Part shown: positions 25,724 to 34,381 of the stretch, in pieces
How the letters are laid out: each line of letters starts with the position of its first letter
Position numbering within the stretch: position 1 is the stretch's first letter
From: Bradyrhizobium manausense
Lineage (GTDB): Bacteria; Pseudomonadota; Alphaproteobacteria; Rhizobiales; Xanthobacteraceae
Direction: 5' to 3'
Assembly (NCBI RefSeq): GCF_018131105.1
Contig: NZ_JAFCJI010000001.1
Coordinates: 1,054,001-1,118,000 of the forward strand
DNA length: 64,000 nucleotides
Translations under genes and position numbers: made by a program
Notes under the pieces: generated by a model
Seen by the model: only the letters and a program-made list of their open reading frames with translations
Database searches by the model: none
What the model was told of the DNA's origin: nothing

Positions 25724-26713
25724 ATGCCTTCCCTCTCACGGCGAGACTTCGTCAACGCAGCCGCGTTTGCGGCCGCACTCGCCGGAATTCCACGCAACGG
25801 AAGCGCGGCGGATTATCCGTCGCGTCGCATTCGGCTGGTGATCCCATATTCTGCCGGAGGTTCAGGCGATCAGATCGGTCGCCCCTGGGTTGAGAAGATG
25901 TCATCTCAACTCGGTCCGACATTTGTCGACAATATCGGCGGTGCGGGCGGCGCGATCGGGACGACCGAGGTCGCGCGCGAGAAGCCCGATGGCTATTCGC
26001 TGCTGTTGGGAAACGGCAGCACGCAGGTGATCATTCCGTTGACGACGCCCAATCCCGCTTATGCCATGGGAGACTTTCGGGCGATCTATCGCCTGATCAG
26101 CAGCGCGCTGGTTTTCGCCGTTCATCCGTCGGTGCCGGCCACGGATCTGCAGGGCCTGATCGCCTATGCGAGGAGCAATCCCGGCAAGCTATCGTATGGG
26201 ACACCCGGCATCGGCACCGGTAATCACCTGGTCGGTGAGCAGTTCAAGCAGCAGGCAGGTGGGCTGGATATCGTCCACGTCCCTTATCGGGGCATCGCGC
26301 AGGCCACCAACGACCTCGTCAGCGGCCAGATATCCCTCGTCGTTGCCGTGATGTCGGTCCAATTGCAGCAGCTGAACCGGGCCGGCAAAATAAGGCTGCT
26401 CGCCGTCACCACCGACAAGCGCCTGAGCGGCGCACCTGATATCCCGACTGCCATTGAATCGGGCATGCAAGGTCTCAGCTATGAGGGATGGTTCGGCCTG
26501 TTCGCGCCGAAAGGGACGGATGACGCGATCATCGACCGCATCGCGCGAGAGACCCGTACGGCCATGGCCGATCCCGCACTCCAGGCGAACTATCGCGCGC
26601 AGGGCATGGAGCCCGACAGCGATTCAAGCCCGGACAAATTCCAGCGAATCGTCGATGCCACCTCGGCAAGCCTTGGACCGGTGATCAAGTCGATTGGACT
26701 GCAAGCGCTGTAG
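25724..26713 (+). CDS. Tripartite tricarboxylate transporter (TctC/Bug) substrate-binding protein
   Basis: 329 residues from the ATG at 25724. A Tat-like signal begins SRRDFVNAAAFAAALAGIP. The Bug fold shows YPSRRIRLVIPYSAGGSGDQIGR at the start of the mature protein and the loop GxGGAIGTTEVA that binds carboxylates. No TctA/TctB membrane genes are nearby, so it is an orphan binding protein, as is common in bacteria with many Bug proteins. Ligand unknown. It converges with the FucU gene at 26773 and no clear terminator is visible between them. Confidence 0.88.
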   Translation: MPSLSRRDFVNAAAFAAALAGIPRNGSAADYPSRRIRLVIPYSAGGSGDQIGRPWVEKMSSQLGPTFVDNIGGAGGAIGTTEVAREKPDGYSLLLGNGSTQVIIPLTTPNPAYAMGDFRAIYRLISSALVFAVHPSVPATDLQGLIAYARSNPGKLSYGTPGIGTGNHLVGEQFKQQAGGLDIVHVPYRGIAQATNDLVSGQISLVVAVMSVQLQQLNRAGKIRLLAVTTDKRLSGAPDIPTAIESGMQGLSYEGWFGLFAPKGTDDAIIDRIARETRTAMADPALQANYRAQGMEPDSDSSPDKFQRIVDATSASLGPVIKSIGLQAL

Positions 26714-26772
26714 ACGCGCCGGCCACAATACCGGGCCAGCGTCGCGCGGAAGCGACCTGCTGAAGGTCGTCA

Positions 26773-27225
26773 TTATCCGTCCGGTGCAATGACGCCCTTG
26801 CTGAAAAGGAAACAACCATAGAAGCGCCGCTCACCGGTGGCGATCACGCAGTAGGCTGCCTTGGCCTTCTCATAGAAGGCATGGCGCTCGACCCCCACCA
26901 GCGGCCACGCGCGTCCCTCGGCGCGGTCGATCACGGCCTGCACCTCGCGCTGAACCGGCGGCACCTCCTGAGGCTGGCCGACGATCTCCATGCGCATCGC
27001 AGCATCGTCCACGAACGTATCGAGCGGCATGACCGAGAGAATGGCTTCGATCGCCTTGGCCGTGCTGACGTTGTCGATGCGAAGCAGCTCGCCGAACACG
27101 GTCTGGCGTGCGATCGAGTCGGCTGGAAAATTGGTGTCGCATACGACGAGACGATCCCCATGCCCCATTGCCCGCAAGGCGTAGAGCACGTCGGCATTCA
27201 GCAGCGGGTTGATGCCTTTGAGCAT
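26773..27225 (-). CDS. RbsD/FucU family sugar mutarotase
   Basis: 150 residues from the ATG at 27225, which has AGGAAGGG 7 bases upstream. The N-terminus MLKGINPLLNADVLYALRAM and the motif MGHGDRLVVCDTNFPA are diagnostic for RbsD/FucU, whose His/Asp pair interconverts sugar anomers. The length matches FucU (L-fucose mutarotase) rather than ribose RbsD. It is the last gene of the long leftward block, 131 bp after the reductase gene. It supports the idea that the block handles a sugar or sugar-like lactone. Confidence 0.85.
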   Translation of the reverse strand: MLKGINPLLNADVLYALRAMGHGDRLVVCDTNFPADSIARQTVFGELLRIDNVSTAKAIEAILSVMPLDTFVDDAAMRMEIVGQPQEVPPVQREVQAVIDRAEGRAWPLVGVERHAFYEKAKAAYCVIATGERRFYGCFLFSKGVIAPDG

Positions 27226-27356
27226 GTTGTGTCCCTTCCTTGTCTTCAAAATCGTCAGGACCCTGATGGTCCGAATTCAATCCATATCACCGTACGATGG
27301 CATATCTGGACTCCACAGGGCCAGCGTCGATCGCGGGCCGAATGGAAGAACGCGGC

Positions 27357-27983
27357 TCAGAATCGCCTGGCGATCTCGGCGAGGCGGCGATGTGCGGTCT
27401 CGCGCGCGGCGCGGATCGGTTCGGCCGGGCCTGCCGTGGGGCCGATCGGCACGAAGCGCACGTCGCTGACGCCGATGAAGCGGAGCGCCTCGCGCAAATA
27501 GGGCGTCGCCATGTCGATGCGGCCGCGGTTCATGCCGGTGGCAAAGTCGCTGCCGGAGGCGAGGATCACGACGGTCGGGCGATCCTTCAATAGTGGAAGA
27601 TAGCCCTGAACGGGATCGAAGCGGAACGTCAGCCCTGGCTGGATGACGATGTCGAACCACTGCTTCAGCTTGTAGGGGATGCCGAAATTCCACATCGGCG
27701 TCGAGATCAGCACGCGGTCGGCCAGTGAGAAGCGCAGCGCTATCCGTTCGGCTTCGGCAAAGCTGTTCCGCTGCGCGTCGTCGAAGGCCTGCGCTTTCAT
27801 GCGCGCGTATTTGGCCTCGACGATGGGGCCGGCGAACTCCGGCATGCGCTCGTGCCAGAGATCGACGACGTCGATGTCCCAATCGGAACGGGCCTGGCGG
27901 AAGCCGTCAAGGAAGATGCGCGCACCGGCGCTCGACTCGGAATCGGCTCGTGGCGAGCAGGAGAGGTGCAAAAGCTTTGCCAC
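27357..27983 (-). CDS. Flavodoxin-fold NAD(P)H oxidoreductase (azoreductase/quinone reductase type)
   Basis: 208 residues, typical of FMN-dependent AzoR-like enzymes. The FMN phosphate loop is SCSPRADSESS at residues 8-18, and the isoalloxazine-binding stretch STPMWNFGIPYKLKQWFD lies near residue 95. It transfers electrons from NAD(P)H to quinones or azo compounds. The gene begins 3 bp after the stop of the SMP-30/isochorismatase fusion gene, so it belongs to the same transcript. Its role in the pathway may be quinone handling or redox recycling. Confidence 0.85.
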   Translation of the reverse strand: MAKLLHLSCSPRADSESSAGARIFLDGFRQARSDWDIDVVDLWHERMPEFAGPIVEAKYARMKAQAFDDAQRNSFAEAERIALRFSLADRVLISTPMWNFGIPYKLKQWFDIVIQPGLTFRFDPVQGYLPLLKDRPTVVILASGSDFATGMNRGRIDMATPYLREALRFIGVSDVRFVPIGPTAGPAEPIRAARETAHRRLAEIARRF

Positions 27984-27986
27984 CGC

Positions 27987-29564
27987 TCATCCCAGCGCTC
28001 TGATGACGGCGTCGGCGCGTGTGACGACGGCGACGTTTTGCATGGCGAAGTTGATCGACGCCGAGTGCCAGTCGGCATTCATGGTCGAACAGCAATCTTC
28101 CGGCACGACCATGAAATAGCCCTTGTCGGCTCCGGTGCGCGCGGTGTGCTCGACCGACATGTTGGTCCAGGCGCCGGTGTTGATGATCATGTCGCGGCCG
28201 GTGGCTTTGAGGATCGTCTCCAGCCGCGTGCCCTCCCAGGCGCTCATCCGCATCTTCTCGACCACGAAGTCGCCGGGGCGCGGCTCGAGGCCTGGAACGG
28301 GCGCCGCACCCCAGCTGCCGCGCACCATCGCCTTGCTATCGACCAGACCTTCGAACAGCGGCGCGTTCAGCGTCACGCCGGGCGCGCCGGGCTCGACCAC
28401 GAACCAGACATGGATAATGGTTACGCCCCGCGCGCGCGCGGCTTCCGCCAGGCGACGGACGTTCTCGACGACATGTTGCTGCTTGGCGTGGCCGGGCGCA
28501 CCGGAGTCGGCGAAGGCACCGCCATCCATGATGACGTCGTTCTGGAGATCCTGGATGATCATGGCGCAGCGGTTTGGATCGAGCCGCATCTCGCCGTCGG
28601 CGAGGATGGGGCTTGCTGCCGCGGGACCGGGACCTGCAGCTCCGCCACCGCTGCGTCTGCCGCTCATATAGGGCTCGTGGCGCGGGCCGGTCCTGGTCGG
28701 GATGGCATAGACCGAATGGGTCGAGGTCAGGTAGAGCGTCCGGAAATCCGGTCCGCCCCAGGCGAGATTGGCGACGAGCTCGGGCACACGAACCTTTCCG
28801 AGCAACTCGCCGCGTGCCGAATAGACCCAGACCCCACCGGGCGCGGTGACCCAGACATTGCCGTGCTGGTCGCACTTCATGCCGTCAGGCAGGCCCGCCT
28901 CGAGTTCGGAGCGGATGCCGCTCGCGAACACGCGCGCGTTGGACAGCGTGCCGTCGGCGACGACGTCGAACACGCGGATCAGCGCCTGCACGGTGTCGTT
29001 GACATAGAGCAGCTTTTCGTCGGGCGAGAAGCATAGTCCGTTCGGCTGGTCGAACAGGGTTCTATCGACCATGAGCTTGGGCTCGCTGCCGGGCACCACG
29101 CGGTAGACGCCCTGGAAGCCGAGCTGCCGCGGCCGCTCGACGCCATAGACCGGCATGCGGCCGTACCAGGGATCCGAGAAATAGATCGCGCCGGAGGAGT
29201 GCACGCAGACGTCGTTGGGGCTATTCAGCTCCTGTCCGCCAAAGTGCGAGGCCAGCACTTCGCGCCGTCCGTCCGGCCGTTCGCGGATCAGCGACGAGGT
29301 CGCGTGCTCGCAGACGATCAGGTTGAGCTCGGCGTCATAGGTCATGCCGTTGCATTTGTTCGACGGGCGCTTGACCTCGGCGACGCCACGCCGCGCATCC
29401 CAGCGCCGGCGCACGTCGCCCGGCATGTCCGAGAACAGCAAATAGTGATCGATCGGATGCCAGATCGGGCCTTCCGTGAAATCAAAGCCCGTTCCGACCT
29501 GCGCGACCGGCGCGTAGGGGTCGATCAGCGTTTCGAATTCGGAGCGCAAGGTGACATGGGTCAT
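27987..29564 (-). CDS. SMP-30/gluconolactonase domain fused to an isochorismatase-like domain
   Basis: 525 residues in one uninterrupted frame. Residues 1-300 are a six-bladed SMP-30/gluconolactonase propeller; E31, N117, N175 and D227 fall where the metal ligands of the family are expected. A glycine/alanine-rich linker (about 302-320) leads to an isochorismatase-like cysteine hydrolase (325-525). There D339 (IIQDLQND) and K437 (VVEKMRMSAWEGT) are kept, but the cysteine position in the GxxTNxCV pattern reads TNMSV with S470. The second half may thus have altered chemistry. The gene lies 21 bp after the lactonase-like gene. Confidence 0.85.
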   Translation of the reverse strand: MTHVTLRSEFETLIDPYAPVAQVGTGFDFTEGPIWHPIDHYLLFSDMPGDVRRRWDARRGVAEVKRPSNKCNGMTYDAELNLIVCEHATSSLIRERPDGRREVLASHFGGQELNSPNDVCVHSSGAIYFSDPWYGRMPVYGVERPRQLGFQGVYRVVPGSEPKLMVDRTLFDQPNGLCFSPDEKLLYVNDTVQALIRVFDVVADGTLSNARVFASGIRSELEAGLPDGMKCDQHGNVWVTAPGGVWVYSARGELLGKVRVPELVANLAWGGPDFRTLYLTSTHSVYAIPTRTGPRHEPYMSGRRSGGGAAGPGPAAASPILADGEMRLDPNRCAMIIQDLQNDVIMDGGAFADSGAPGHAKQQHVVENVRRLAEAARARGVTIIHVWFVVEPGAPGVTLNAPLFEGLVDSKAMVRGSWGAAPVPGLEPRPGDFVVEKMRMSAWEGTRLETILKATGRDMIINTGAWTNMSVEHTARTGADKGYFMVVPEDCCSTMNADWHSASINFAMQNVAVVTRADAVIRALG

Positions 29565-29585
29565 CGGTCGGCCCTCACATCATTT

Positions 29586-30434
29586 TCAGGCTGGGAACCA
29601 GTTCCGCGCAGGCAGGGACTGTACGATCGGGCCAGGGACCTGATCGTGCAGCCGGCCCACGACAGTGCCGCCTTCGATCTTGGCGGGGCGATCGTGCACT
29701 GGCAACAGATAGCGGGAATTACTGAGCAGCTTCTTGATCGAGGCCTTCTCGGCGCGCTTGCTGGTACCGTGATTGCCGGTGGTGCGTGGCTCCGCGTCGT
29801 GGATCTCGTTAAAGGGCGTGACGATCTGGTCGTTGAAGTCGTAGATGACGTCGCCGCAAATGGTGGCGATGCCGTCGGCGGTTTCGACGATGATGTTCAT
29901 CGAGCCCTCGGTGTGAGCGTTGGCCGCGTCGCAATAAACGCCAGGCATCAGTTCGACGGGGCCGGTGATCTCGAGGTCGAGGAAACGCAGCGCGCTCTTG
30001 GTGTGCAAGCGGTCGATCAAGTGCTTGATGTCGGGCGCCGGATATTGCGGGTGCATCAGGCCGGAGACGGAATATTCCAGCTCCTTGCGGTTGAGCACCA
30101 CGGTCGTGTTCATCGGGAACAGATCGTCCTTGCCCGCGTGATCGATATGCAAATGGGTGTGGCAGACGAACCGCACGTCGCCCATGCGCACGCCGTGGCG
30201 AGCGAGCTGGTTCTCGATCATGTTCTCATGGTACTGCAGGCCGCGCATGCCCAGCGTCTCCATGATCTGGTTGGAGCGATAGCCGGTGTCGACCACAACA
30301 GGATATTTCCCGCCGAGGATCAGAAAGCCCAGCGTGAGGACGCGGCGGGTGCGGCCGCAGTCGCGGCCGAGCACCAGGAAGCTCGATTCCAGCTCGATAT
30401 CGCCGTAGTCCAGGATCTTGATCTCCAGCGCCAT
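29586..30434 (-). CDS. Metallo-beta-lactamase fold hydrolase, N-acyl-homoserine-lactonase-like
   Basis: 282 residues. The dinuclear metal motif HTHLHIDHAG places H94, H96, D98 and H99; a further histidine follows in NAHTEGS and an aspartate in CGDVIYDF. This arrangement is that of the AttM/AiiB lactonase branch. Because it sits between a SMP-30 lactonase and a fuconolactonase-like amidohydrolase, hydrolysis of a catabolic lactone is more likely than quorum quenching, though the latter is not excluded. It is separated by 31 bp from the upstream gene. Confidence 0.83.
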   Translation of the reverse strand: MALEIKILDYGDIELESSFLVLGRDCGRTRRVLTLGFLILGGKYPVVVDTGYRSNQIMETLGMRGLQYHENMIENQLARHGVRMGDVRFVCHTHLHIDHAGKDDLFPMNTTVVLNRKELEYSVSGLMHPQYPAPDIKHLIDRLHTKSALRFLDLEITGPVELMPGVYCDAANAHTEGSMNIIVETADGIATICGDVIYDFNDQIVTPFNEIHDAEPRTTGNHGTSKRAEKASIKKLLSNSRYLLPVHDRPAKIEGGTVVGRLHDQVPGPIVQSLPARNWFPA

Positions 30435-30465
30435 TCTTTGCCCTCCCTGTCGTTTTTCTTGTCTG

Positions 30466-31350
30466 TCAAAGCCGATAGACGCGCGTCGCGGTGCCTCCGA
30501 AGATCGCGTCCTGTTGTTCGGTGCTCAGTGGTGCGGCTGCCGTGCGAAATGCGCCGACGAGTTCGCGGTAGCTGGTCCACAGTTTCTCGATTGGAAAATT
30601 GGAGCCGAACAGGCAGCGCTCGGCGCCGAAGATCGCGACGGTGTCCATGACCACCGCGGCGATATGCGCGGGGTCGTTTCGGTGAATGAACGTGCCGAGC
30701 CCGGAAAGCTTGGAGACCACGTTCGGGTGGGCCGCAAGGCGGGCCATCCCGGCGCGCCAGGCCGCACGCCCTGCAGGGGAGAGATCCTCCAGCATGCCGG
30801 CATGCTGAAGGATGAAGGTCACCTTGGGGCAGGATTCGGCGAGCATGGCCGCATCCGGCATCTGCGGCGTGAACACCTGCAGATCAAACGTCCAGCCGTA
30901 ATCGGCGAGGCGCGCGACGTTGCGGCGAACCATCGGATCGAGGCAGAGGTCGGGCTTTGCCGCGAAACGATAAAGTGGGTTCTCGTGCCAGTGCAGCTGC
31001 ATGCGGACGCCGCGCACGAGTGAGTAGAGTTTCAGGCGGTCGAGCTGCGGACGCACGTCGTCGACGGCGAAATTGGCATAGGCAACGATGGCGTGTGGCC
31101 AGCCGTGCTCGTCGGCCGTCCGCTGCACCCAGGCGGTTTCGTCCTCGAAGCGATCGTTCGCCCAATTGGTCTGGACATAAACCGAGCGAGTGACGCCGCT
31201 GCCTTTGAGGTCGTCGAGATACTCCCCGATCGGATAGTCGCGGCGGATGGCCTCGTAAGGTCCGAAGATGCGCGGCTGCATCGGGCCGACCAGCCAGGGC
31301 AGGTCGGCCTGCCGCCAGATATGATGATGGCCGTCGACGATTTCGGTCAC
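30466..31350 (-). CDS. Amidohydrolase_2 (TIM-barrel) hydrolase, fuconolactonase-like
   Basis: 294 residues. It starts MTEIVDGHHHIW, the metal-binding entry of the amidohydrolase_2 group that includes L-fuconolactonase and 2-pyrone-4,6-dicarboxylate lactonase. Further barrel signatures are LQHAGM near residue 185 and CLFGSNFPIEKL near residue 246. The group hydrolyses lactones or decarboxylates aromatic acids. It overlaps the stop of the VWA gene by 4 bp (31347-31350), so it is cotranscribed with Mo-enzyme maturation genes. Confidence 0.84.
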   Translation of the reverse strand: MTEIVDGHHHIWRQADLPWLVGPMQPRIFGPYEAIRRDYPIGEYLDDLKGSGVTRSVYVQTNWANDRFEDETAWVQRTADEHGWPHAIVAYANFAVDDVRPQLDRLKLYSLVRGVRMQLHWHENPLYRFAAKPDLCLDPMVRRNVARLADYGWTFDLQVFTPQMPDAAMLAESCPKVTFILQHAGMLEDLSPAGRAAWRAGMARLAAHPNVVSKLSGLGTFIHRNDPAHIAAVVMDTVAIFGAERCLFGSNFPIEKLWTSYRELVGAFRTAAAPLSTEQQDAIFGGTATRVYRL

Positions 31351-32468
31351 GCAGCTCTCCTTCGTCCCAGTGCCAGTACATGCGCGACGATGGATGCGGT
31401 GGATCCACCGTCGACGAGGTCGCCGACAAAGCGCTCGATGGCAACGAGCGCGTCGGTCTGCGGGCGGAAGCCCGGGCCGCTCGCCAACGGCGTCAGCCAG
31501 CTCACGCGCCAGGCCCGCCGCGACAGTTTTGCCACAGCATCGCGCAACGCATCTGAATCGCCGCGCTCAAGACCATCAGAGACGACGACCACAGCGGCCC
31601 CACGCGCGTAACCGCCAAATCGAGGTACCGCGAGGAAAGCCTGCAGTGCGTCACCGATGCGGGTGCCGCCGTCCCAATCGCTGACGAGATGCGCGGCCGC
31701 ATTCAACGCCTGCTCGCGTCGCTTCAGCCGCAGAGGGCGGGTGACGCGAGTCAATCGCGTGCCGAAGGTAAATACCTCGACATTGGGCGCGGCCTGCACC
31801 AGCGCATGCGCCAGCTTCATGTTCTCCTCGGTGCGGCTCTTCATCGAACCGGAGACGTCGATCAGCAGCAGGAATTTCCGCGGGCGCCGGCGCCGCTTCA
31901 TGTGGCCGAGCCGCAGGATCTCGCCGTCGCTCCGGACAGAGTCGCGCAAGGTGCGGCGAAGGTCGGCGAAGGGACCGCGTCGCGCCCGCATGCGCCGGTG
32001 GCCGCGCCGCCGCGGCAGGCGTCGGGGAGCCTCACGCGACAAGCGCCGCAGCGCGTCGGTGGTGGACAACTGGGCAAAACGACGTTCGACCAGCGCCTCG
32101 GTGCGGGCCGCGGTCAGGCCGGACTCATTGGCGTCGTCGGAAAGGAGCGGCTCCTCGTCGCCGCGACCTTCTTCCTGAAGCCGGACGGTCTCGTCGTCCT
32201 CGCCGTCGTCGGTGTGCTCGATCGCCTCGTTGCCGCGGAAGTGTAGGTCGAAGAGCCGGTCAAACGTCGCGCGGCGCTCGGGCGGCGGGGCGAGCGTGGC
32301 CAATGCGGCATGCCTGATGTCCCTGAGGTCACGCGGGCCGAGCAACTCGATGGCTGTCAGGAACGCGGTGGTCTGCTCCGGTGCAACGGCAAAACCGTTG
32401 GCGCGCATCAAGGCGACAAAGGAGACGAAGATGCGGGCGGCGCGCGGCAGCTGGAGCTCGGTGCTCAT
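31347..32468 (-). CDS. VWA-domain protein, CoxE-like
   Basis: 373 residues from the ATG at 32468, which overlaps the MoxR stop (ATGA). The N-terminal third is helical, then comes an acidic then strongly basic middle (RRLPRRRGHRRMRARRGP). A von Willebrand A domain follows with the metal site DVSGS (in LLIDVSGSMKS) and a late SDGLERGD. CoxE works with the AAA+ protein CoxD to finish the active site of Mo-Cu CO dehydrogenase. Here the partner enzyme is of the xanthine dehydrogenase type, so this pair likely matures that enzyme. Confidence 0.83.
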   Translation of the reverse strand: MSTELQLPRAARIFVSFVALMRANGFAVAPEQTTAFLTAIELLGPRDLRDIRHAALATLAPPPERRATFDRLFDLHFRGNEAIEHTDDGEDDETVRLQEEGRGDEEPLLSDDANESGLTAARTEALVERRFAQLSTTDALRRLSREAPRRLPRRRGHRRMRARRGPFADLRRTLRDSVRSDGEILRLGHMKRRRRPRKFLLLIDVSGSMKSRTEENMKLAHALVQAAPNVEVFTFGTRLTRVTRPLRLKRREQALNAAAHLVSDWDGGTRIGDALQAFLAVPRFGGYARGAAVVVVSDGLERGDSDALRDAVAKLSRRAWRVSWLTPLASGPGFRPQTDALVAIERFVGDLVDGGSTASIVAHVLALGRRRAA

Positions 32469-33346
32469 GCGGTCGCCTCCGCGAGCATCGCGTCGAGCCG
32501 GGGTGAGATGAAATGCAGGTCTTCCTCGTCCTTCAGCGCCACGCCGATTGAACGCTTGAAGGCGTCGGGCCAGCGCGCGCCGCCCTTGTTGAGGAGTGTC
32601 GCTGCCTCGGCCCAATCGACCGCCTCGGCGATGCCCGGCGCTTTGCTCAACGGTTCGCGCCGGAGTTTGCCGACAGCTGCGACGACTGCGCGGGCGGTGG
32701 CTTCCGCAACGCTGGAGGCTCGCAGCATCACGATCCGAGCTTCCCGCTCTTCGCTGGGGTAGCCGATCCAGTGATAGACGCAGCGGCGGCGCAAGGCCTC
32801 GTGCAGGTCGCGTGTTCGATTCGACGTCAGCACCACGACGGGGCGCTCGGCGGCACGAACCGTGCCGCGTTCGGGGATCGAAATCTGAAAGTCGGACAGG
32901 AATTCGAGCAGGAACGCCTCGAACTCCTGGTCGGCGCGGTCGATTTCGTCGATCAATAGCACGGTCGAGTCCGGCGCGCGTAGCGCGGCCAGCATCGGGC
33001 GTTCGATCAAAAACGTCTCGCCATAGATGTCGATGCTTTCGTCGCCGGCCTGGCGGATCGCCAGCATCTGGCGCGGATAGTTCCATTCGTAGAGCGCCGC
33101 GGAGGCGTCGATGCCCTCATAGCATTGCAGGCGGATCAGGCGACGGCCCAGCACGGCGGCGATGGCCTTTGCGGCCTCGGTCTTGCCGACACCCGGCGCG
33201 CCCTCCAGCAGCAGCGGCTTGCCGAGCGCGAGGCCGAGATAGGCTGATGTCGCAAGGCCCTCGTCGGCGAGGTAATAGGCCGCGCGCAGCGCCTTCTCCA
33301 GCGCCTCCGGACTATCGATACCGACGATGTTGCTGCGGACCGCCAT
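32465..33346 (-). CDS. MoxR-family AAA+ ATPase, CoxD-like
   Basis: 293 residues. Walker A is GAPGVGKTEAAKA near residue 50, Walker B is VLLIDEIDRAD near residue 130, and sensor 1 reads VLTSNRTRDL. This is the MoxR/CoxD class, chaperone-like ATPases that pair with VWA proteins. The gene overlaps the VWA gene by 4 bp and starts 12 bp after the Mo-subunit C-terminal gene, a classic maturation module behind a molybdenum hydroxylase. Confidence 0.9.
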   Translation of the reverse strand: MAVRSNIVGIDSPEALEKALRAAYYLADEGLATSAYLGLALGKPLLLEGAPGVGKTEAAKAIAAVLGRRLIRLQCYEGIDASAALYEWNYPRQMLAIRQAGDESIDIYGETFLIERPMLAALRAPDSTVLLIDEIDRADQEFEAFLLEFLSDFQISIPERGTVRAAERPVVVLTSNRTRDLHEALRRRCVYHWIGYPSEEREARIVMLRASSVAEATARAVVAAVGKLRREPLSKAPGIAEAVDWAEAATLLNKGGARWPDAFKRSIGVALKDEEDLHFISPRLDAMLAEATA

Positions 33347-33358
33347 GAACCAGGACCT

Positions 33359-34381
33359 CTAGCGCCGTGCCTGCGGCCGCGCGCCGCCCTGGGATTTGAT
33401 TGCGCGCAGCACCTTTTCGGGCGTGATCGGCAGATCATCGATGCGCACGCCGACCGCATTGAAGATCGCGTTCGCGACGGCCGGCAGCACCGGGTTGGCG
33501 CACATCTCGCCGGGACCTTTGGCGCCGAAGGGCCCATCAGGGGCAGGGCGCTCCAGCACGGCGATATCGTGCGGGCAGATGTCACCAGGGCCGGGCATCA
33601 GATATTCGACGAAGTCGCGGGGACCGTGAACGGGCTCGGGATAAGCAGGCTCGGTCGTCTCGTAGAGCGCGTGGCTGACGCCCATCCACGCACCGCCGAC
33701 GAGCTGCTGTTCGACCAGCCGCGGGTTGAGCGCGCGGCCGAGCTCGTAGGCCGAATCCATCCGGACCATTGCGATCTCGCCGGTCTCATCGTCGACATCG
33801 ACCTCGGCGACGAGGCAGGCGTGGGCGTAGCAGGTCGCCGGCGACATCTCGCCGGTTTCCGGATTCACCTCGGAGAGCGGCACCAGGAAGATGCCGCGAC
33901 CAGAGATGGTCTTGCCCTGCTTGAACTGCGCGGCGATCGCGACGTCCTTGGTCGAGATCGAGCGGTGCGGCGCGCCCTTGACGTGGATGTTGCCGCGCCC
34001 GTCGGTTTCGAGATCGGCGGCGTTGACCTCCAGTTCCTCTGCGGCAGCTTCCATCATCACGCCGCGAGCTTCCCGCGCCGCCGCCATCACGGCATTGCCG
34101 ACGCGATGGGTGCCGCGCGACGCGAACGAGCCCATGCAGTGCGGGCCGGTGTCGGAGTCGGCGGTGTCGACATAGACGTCCTCGACAGGCACCCCCAGCG
34201 TCTCCGCGCAGATCTGCCGTGTCACCGACTTCATGCCCTGTCCCAAGTCGATCGATGACAGTGCCACCGTGAACTTGCCGCTCGGGTTGGAGTGCACAAG
34301 CGCCTGGCTGGGGTCGCCGCCGAGGTTCATGCCGATGGGATAGTTGATCGACGCAATGCCGCGTCCGCGATGCCGGGTCAT
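33359..34381 (-). CDS. Xanthine dehydrogenase-family Mo-binding subunit, C-terminal half
   Basis: 340 residues corresponding to the second half of a normal large subunit. It begins at GRGIASINYPIGMNLGGDPS, a segment usually internal to the protein. It carries the second Mo-cofactor domain, including GSFASRGTHRVGNA and, near the end, FGAKGPGEMCANP, whose GxGE glutamate is the catalytic base of xanthine dehydrogenases. The ATG follows the TAG of the N-terminal half with no gap. The two chains must associate to make an active subunit. Confidence 0.87.
   Translation of the reverse strand: MTRHRGRGIASINYPIGMNLGGDPSQALVHSNPSGKFTVALSSIDLGQGMKSVTRQICAETLGVPVEDVYVDTADSDTGPHCMGSFASRGTHRVGNAVMAAAREARGVMMEAAAEELEVNAADLETDGRGNIHVKGAPHRSISTKDVAIAAQFKQGKTISGRGIFLVPLSEVNPETGEMSPATCYAHACLVAEVDVDDETGEIAMVRMDSAYELGRALNPRLVEQQLVGGAWMGVSHALYETTEPAYPEPVHGPRDFVEYLMPGPGDICPHDIAVLERPAPDGPFGAKGPGEMCANPVLPAVANAIFNAVGVRIDDLPITPEKVLRAIKSQGGARPQARR

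Noticed and set aside
29586..30434. Quorum-quenching lactonase as the definite role
   Set aside because: The fold allows it, but the catabolic setting and absence of quorum-sensing genes nearby make a pathway lactone more likely.
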